A stretch of DNA of 8,346 nt from Thermoplasmatales archaeon (lineage in GTDB: Archaea > Thermoplasmatota > JASEFT01 > JAUWIS01): assembly GCA_030019485.1 (NCBI GenBank), contig JASEEW010000078.1:1-8346 (forward strand). Direction: 5' to 3'. Within the stretch, counting starts at the first letter, position 1. Each line of letters opens with the position of its first letter. The position numbers and the translations under genes are program-made. This document shows positions 5,811-8,346 of this stretch, piece by piece. Below the pieces are notes generated by a model that made no database searches, was not told the origin of the DNA, and worked only from the letters and a program-made list of their open reading frames with translations.

Positions 5811-6887
5811 TCACGTCAATAAATGCTCAGGATTTGGATTAAGCCCGTTTCTTACCTCTTCTCCATCAGGCATGCCGTCTCTATCTGTGTCTGAAGATAA
5901 TGCGAAGCAGTTATGAGATTTTTCACCCTTTATCACATTACCGTAATCATCAGTTATGTCATAACCATCATATAATCCATCATTATCAACATCAGGATTA
6001 AGTGGGTCTAATCCTTTCTTCTCAATCAAGATATAATCAACCTGCACAATAGTCCCTGAAGCTGTGGAAACAGAAAGATTATAGCATCCAATAGTGAGAT
6101 AAAGATTAGAATAAGCAGAATAACTATTCCACTTATCAGAAATAGATGAAACAAAGGTAGAAGAACCAGATTTCTCAGGAATAACAACACCCATAGAATA
6201 ACCAGTTCCCTTGAATCTAACATAAACAAAGAAATTATAACTGCCGTTCCACCTGACATTAAAGGGAATCTTTAATGTTTTTCCATCCAAATGAACCGCA
6301 CTATTATCAGAACTGATGAAATAGTTATCACTAAACACCACACTATTATCAAAATAGTATTCAGCCTGGATTTTCTCATAGGTGTACCAGTTGTTTATCT
6401 CATCTTTATCCGATATTTTATCGCCATCCGTGTCCCAGTTTGTTGGATTTGTGCCATTCCACCAAATACCATGTGTTGAGAACGCCCAACCCAATGGGAG
6501 GGAATATGTGTATTCCTCATAATTTGTTAAACCATCATTATCACTATCTATAGTAGCATCAGCCTTGATTGGATTCAAATCATACCTAACCTCCCAGGCA
6601 TCAGGCATATTATCATCATCTGAATCCCATCCATCTGCACCTGTGGGTATGGTATGATGAATAAACTCATCAACATTGGGTAACTCATCATTATCTGGGT
6701 CAGTGTAAGCATCAAACACAATGGGATTAAGGCGGTTTTCGATTTCCCCTTTGTCAAGCATGTTGCCTGATTTATCTGATGATAATAACTCATTGGCTGA
6801 GGCGGGTGTTCCAACAGCCAAAGAAACTGTAAGAAGAATGAAGGCACAAAGGAATGCTAAGGATTTTTTTAAGAAATTTTTATACAT
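5811..6887 (-). CDS. Secreted thrombospondin type 3-like calcium-repeat protein with a carbohydrate-binding-like domain, probably truncated
   Basis: A 358-residue exported protein. Residues 1-31 form a signal peptide (basic start, hydrophobic core, ASA before the predicted cut). Asp-rich calcium loops of the D-x-D-x-D-G-x-x-D type occur at 63-74 (degenerate), 88-99, 114-125, 152-163, 301-310 and 333-344, several with the linked GLNP or DLNP pattern. Between them, residues 171-289 form a beta-rich insert starting IQAEYYF, with WNGSYNFFVYVRF in the middle and VDYILIEK at the end. This layout resembles CBM35/CBM6-type sugar-binding modules. A surface adhesin or envelope component is likely; no enzyme domain is seen. 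The ribosome binding site AGGAG (6899-6903) overlaps the stop of the preceding gene. The protein ends abruptly after a GLNP repeat, exactly at the IS, so the original C-terminus is probably lost. Confidence 0.85.
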   Translation of the reverse strand: MYKNFLKKSLAFLCAFILLTVSLAVGTPASANELLSSDKSGNMLDKGEIENRLNPIVFDAYTDPDNDELPNVDEFIHHTIPTGADGWDSDDDNMPDAWEVRYDLNPIKADATIDSDNDGLTNYEEYTYSLPLGWAFSTHGIWWNGTNPTNWDTDGDKISDKDEINNWYTYEKIQAEYYFDNSVVFSDNYFISSDNSAVHLDGKTLKIPFNVRWNGSYNFFVYVRFKGTGYSMGVVIPEKSGSSTFVSSISDKWNSYSAYSNLYLTIGCYNLSVSTASGTIVQVDYILIEKKGLDPLNPDVDNDGLYDGYDITDDYGNVIKGEKSHNCFALSSDTDRDGMPDGEEVRNGLNPNPEHLLT

Positions 6888-6898
6888 AATTGTATTAA

Positions 6899-6903
6899 CT
6901 CCT
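6899..6903 (-). promoter_or_regulatory. Ribosome binding site of the calcium-repeat gene
   Basis: AGGAG on the - strand lies 11 bases before the ATG at 6887 and overlaps the TAG stop (6902-6904) of the upstream gene. It supports co-translation of the pair. Confidence 0.6.
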
Positions 6904-7351
6904 AACTTTCTTTTTGAGATTCCTTATAGGATTGAAACTGGTTATAAATTTTATCAAGAATTTCTTTGTTAACTACTCTGAGTAAGAGTTTTTTCTTATC
7001 ATTTTTAAGGAACAATTTTAGTTGAGGTGCATACTTAGGATTGCCTACCCTAATGATTTTCTTAATATTATCCCAAGGGATAGTTATATCTCTTTTTTTA
7101 TACTTCAAACGTAAATTTGTCTCTGATATACTTACTTTGATAGGTATATGGTAAATATGGTCTATAATCACACTAGCCATGCCACCACCCACAAATAAAA
7201 AGTAAACTATAGAGGGCCATGAGGGGGAAAAGCGATTTATGGTGAGCAGCAAAATAATGACATAGGAGATGACAACTGCGGGTATTCCAACAAACACTAA
7301 ACCTCTTAGTTTACTGATATATTGAGAATTCCTCAAAACTTCATTATACAT
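6902..7351 (-). CDS. Two-helix membrane protein with a PH-like domain
   Basis: A 149-residue protein from the ATG at 7351. A longer frame to 7444 is open, but it overlaps the previous gene and lacks a ribosome binding site. Two membrane helices, about residues 14-38 and 45-65, are separated by a short loop (RFSPSWPS). After them comes a cytoplasmic-looking basic domain, ISETNLRLKYKKRDITIPW followed by DNIKKI, which fits the bacterial/archaeal PH-like (bPH) pattern in which a short strand ends in IPWxxI. Such domains sit next to membrane anchors in many envelope proteins, and their ligands are mostly unknown. The C-terminus is charged and helical. It starts 2 bases after the stop of the upstream gene and its own stop overlaps the next ribosome binding site, so all three belong to one operon. 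PH-like assignment is moderate confidence. Confidence 0.75.
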   Translation of the reverse strand: MYNEVLRNSQYISKLRGLVFVGIPAVVISYVIILLLTINRFSPSWPSIVYFLFVGGGMASVIIDHIYHIPIKVSISETNLRLKYKKRDITIPWDNIKKIIRVGNPKYAPQLKLFLKNDKKKLLLRVVNKEILDKIYNQFQSYKESQKES

Positions 7352-7353
7352 TT

Positions 7354-8346
7354 TTACATCTCCTGAAGTTTTGAAACACCAAGATATAATGCTATGCCTC
7401 CACAAACAATTCCTGTAATGGGAATAGCCGCTTGTAATCCCCATCCTAAAATAATTAACCCTGCAAATGATGATACAAGCCCAATTCCTGCCAGTGCCAA
7501 GCCAAACAGCATTATATTATACTTAGCACTCTGAGGATGATACATATCTACCCTTCCAGCAGCAATAGTAGTAAATATCACCGCAATTATCGCAACCAAT
7601 GCACCCATCGCCCCAGTTCCATCAGTCAATGCTAATGTGCACGCACCCATTATTAGAGAAATAAATGTTAGGGAAAGCTGTATCACTTCCCACTTGGTTT
7701 CCTCAGTATTACTTTTCGCCTCACTACCCACCACATTGCTTATCTCATCACTCCCCATATCCGCAGAGAACAGACTCTCATACTGACTTGCATCAGGGTT
7801 ACTACCAGCAATAGCCATCATAATAATATTACTAACAAAATCTGTAACCTGATCTAACAGATCACTTATAACATCCATCAACGGCTTAATCAAGTCTGTT
7901 ACCCATTTTATTGTATCAAGCACAGGTTTTACTATACAATACGCTGGACCAAAAATGGCCTTCTCAATTCTTTCCGTAGCCTTTCCTACATCAAAACCAC
8001 CCCCTTTCTCCTGTGCAGATACGTACTCCTCAAAACCGATAGCTATAGCATTACAAATACCCCCAACCCAACTATCCATCGCATTCACAATCGGACTAAG
8101 CACATAATCAAGTCCTGCCCGGATAGCACCCCATATCCAATCAACAAACCAATTAATCGCATTCACAATCGCACTCACAATAACCTCACATGCCTTCTCA
8201 ATATAACCCCAAGCAGTCTCAACAATACACTTCTGAACCTCTGCAAGATAAACAAGACCATCCTGAACCATGTTAATAGCCTTTTTACCTGTCTCAACAA
8301 CAATCTCACCAACCTTCACACCCAGTTCAACCACAGAACCAATAAC
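7354..8346 (-). CDS. Helical membrane protein with amphipathic repeats and four C-terminal membrane helices (5' end outside window)
   Basis: The frame is open to the window edge (VIGSV precedes the GTG at 8334), so that GTG is an internal Val and the N-terminus is missing. Numbering from it, residues 1-175 are amphipathic or hydrophobic helix with 11- and 26-residue repeats (IVNAI at 56, IWGAI at 67, IVNAM at 82, ICNAI at 93). Residues 176-215 are polar and probably disordered (rich in Ser, Asp and Glu). Four membrane helices follow at about 217-236, 241-260, 273-294 and 300-320. No family is recognised. The layout suggests the anchor end of a larger surface protein or a membrane-remodelling protein. 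It is first in the visible operon, and its last codons contain the ribosome binding site of the next gene. Confidence 0.8.
   Translation of the reverse strand, partial: VIGSVVELGVKVGEIVVETGKKAINMVQDGLVYLAEVQKCIVETAWGYIEKACEVIVSAIVNAINWFVDWIWGAIRAGLDYVLSPIVNAMDSWVGGICNAIAIGFEEYVSAQEKGGGFDVGKATERIEKAIFGPAYCIVKPVLDTIKWVTDLIKPLMDVISDLLDQVTDFVSNIIMMAIAGSNPDASQYESLFSADMGSDEISNVVGSEAKSNTEETKWEVIQLSLTFISLIMGACTLALTDGTGAMGALVAIIAVIFTTIAAGRVDMYHPQSAKYNIMLFGLALAGIGLVSSFAGLIILGWGLQAAIPITGIVCGGIALYLGVSKLQEM
7360..7364 (-). promoter_or_regulatory. Ribosome binding site of the PH-like gene
   Basis: AGGAG on the - strand lies 8 bases before the ATG at 7351, inside the last codons of the upstream gene. It decides this start over the ATG-initiated extension at 7444. 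Confidence 0.7.
8078..8171 (-). repeat. Direct 16-bp repeat inside the helical membrane gene
   Basis: ATCGCATTCACAATCG occurs at 8078-8093 and again at 8156-8171, 78 bases (26 codons) apart. It encodes the IVNAM and IVNAI segments. The identity at DNA level suggests an internal duplication of a 26-residue helical unit. Confidence 0.75.

Noticed and set aside
6895..6910. A third GTTAGGAGTT-type repeat between the PH-like and calcium-repeat genes
   Set aside because: The match is short, has no inverted partner, and is explained by the ribosome binding site overlapping a TAG stop.
7352..7444. 31-residue extension of the PH-like protein
   Set aside because: It lies inside the coding end of the upstream gene, while a good ribosome binding site serves the ATG at 7351.
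8332..8334. GTG as the start of the helical membrane protein
   Set aside because: The frame stays open upstream to the window edge (VIGSV), there is no ribosome binding site, and the codon sits inside a continuous helical pattern.

Overview
This window joins a core-metabolism operon on the + strand to an accessory region on the - strand, with an insertion sequence (IS) between them. The genome looks AT-leaning. Shine-Dalgarno-like sites precede most genes. The split P-protein (gcvPA plus gcvPB), the style of the GcvT C-terminus, the IS4/IS1634-like transposase and the calcium-repeat surface protein beside helical membrane proteins suggest an uncultured archaeon, perhaps a euryarchaeon or a Thermoplasmatota relative. 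A deep-branching bacterium cannot be excluded, because nothing in the window is decisive.

Left part (1-4153, + strand): gcvT (5' end outside the window), gcvH, gcvPA and gcvPB, the glycine cleavage system without its L-protein. GcvP decarboxylates glycine and loads the aminomethyl group onto the lipoyl-lysine of GcvH. GcvT moves the one-carbon unit to tetrahydrofolate and releases ammonia. gcvH and gcvPA overlap by 4 bases. The other two junctions (gcvT/gcvH and gcvPA/gcvPB) each hold a 140-160 bp palindromic GTTAG-type element that fits almost exactly between the upstream stop codon and the downstream ribosome binding site. The first can be drawn as a three-way-junction RNA. The second carries four copies of a 21-bp tandem repeat, lies inside a small ORF that bridges gcvPA and gcvPB, and has telomere-like G-runs on the template strand.

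Middle (4154-5810): about 200 bp with a possibly decayed - strand reading frame, then an IS of about 1.46 kb with one DDE transposase gene (- strand), short imperfect terminal inverted repeats, and an inverted repeat that could mask the transposase start in read-through mRNA.

Right part (5811-8346, - strand): a tight operon, read right to left. It holds the C-terminal part of a protein with amphipathic helices and four membrane helices, a two-helix membrane protein with a PH-like domain, and a secreted calcium-repeat protein carrying a carbohydrate-binding-like beta domain. The last gene stops exactly at the IS end and was probably cut short by it. Together these three look like an undescribed cell-envelope or surface system. 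Its function cannot be read from the sequence.
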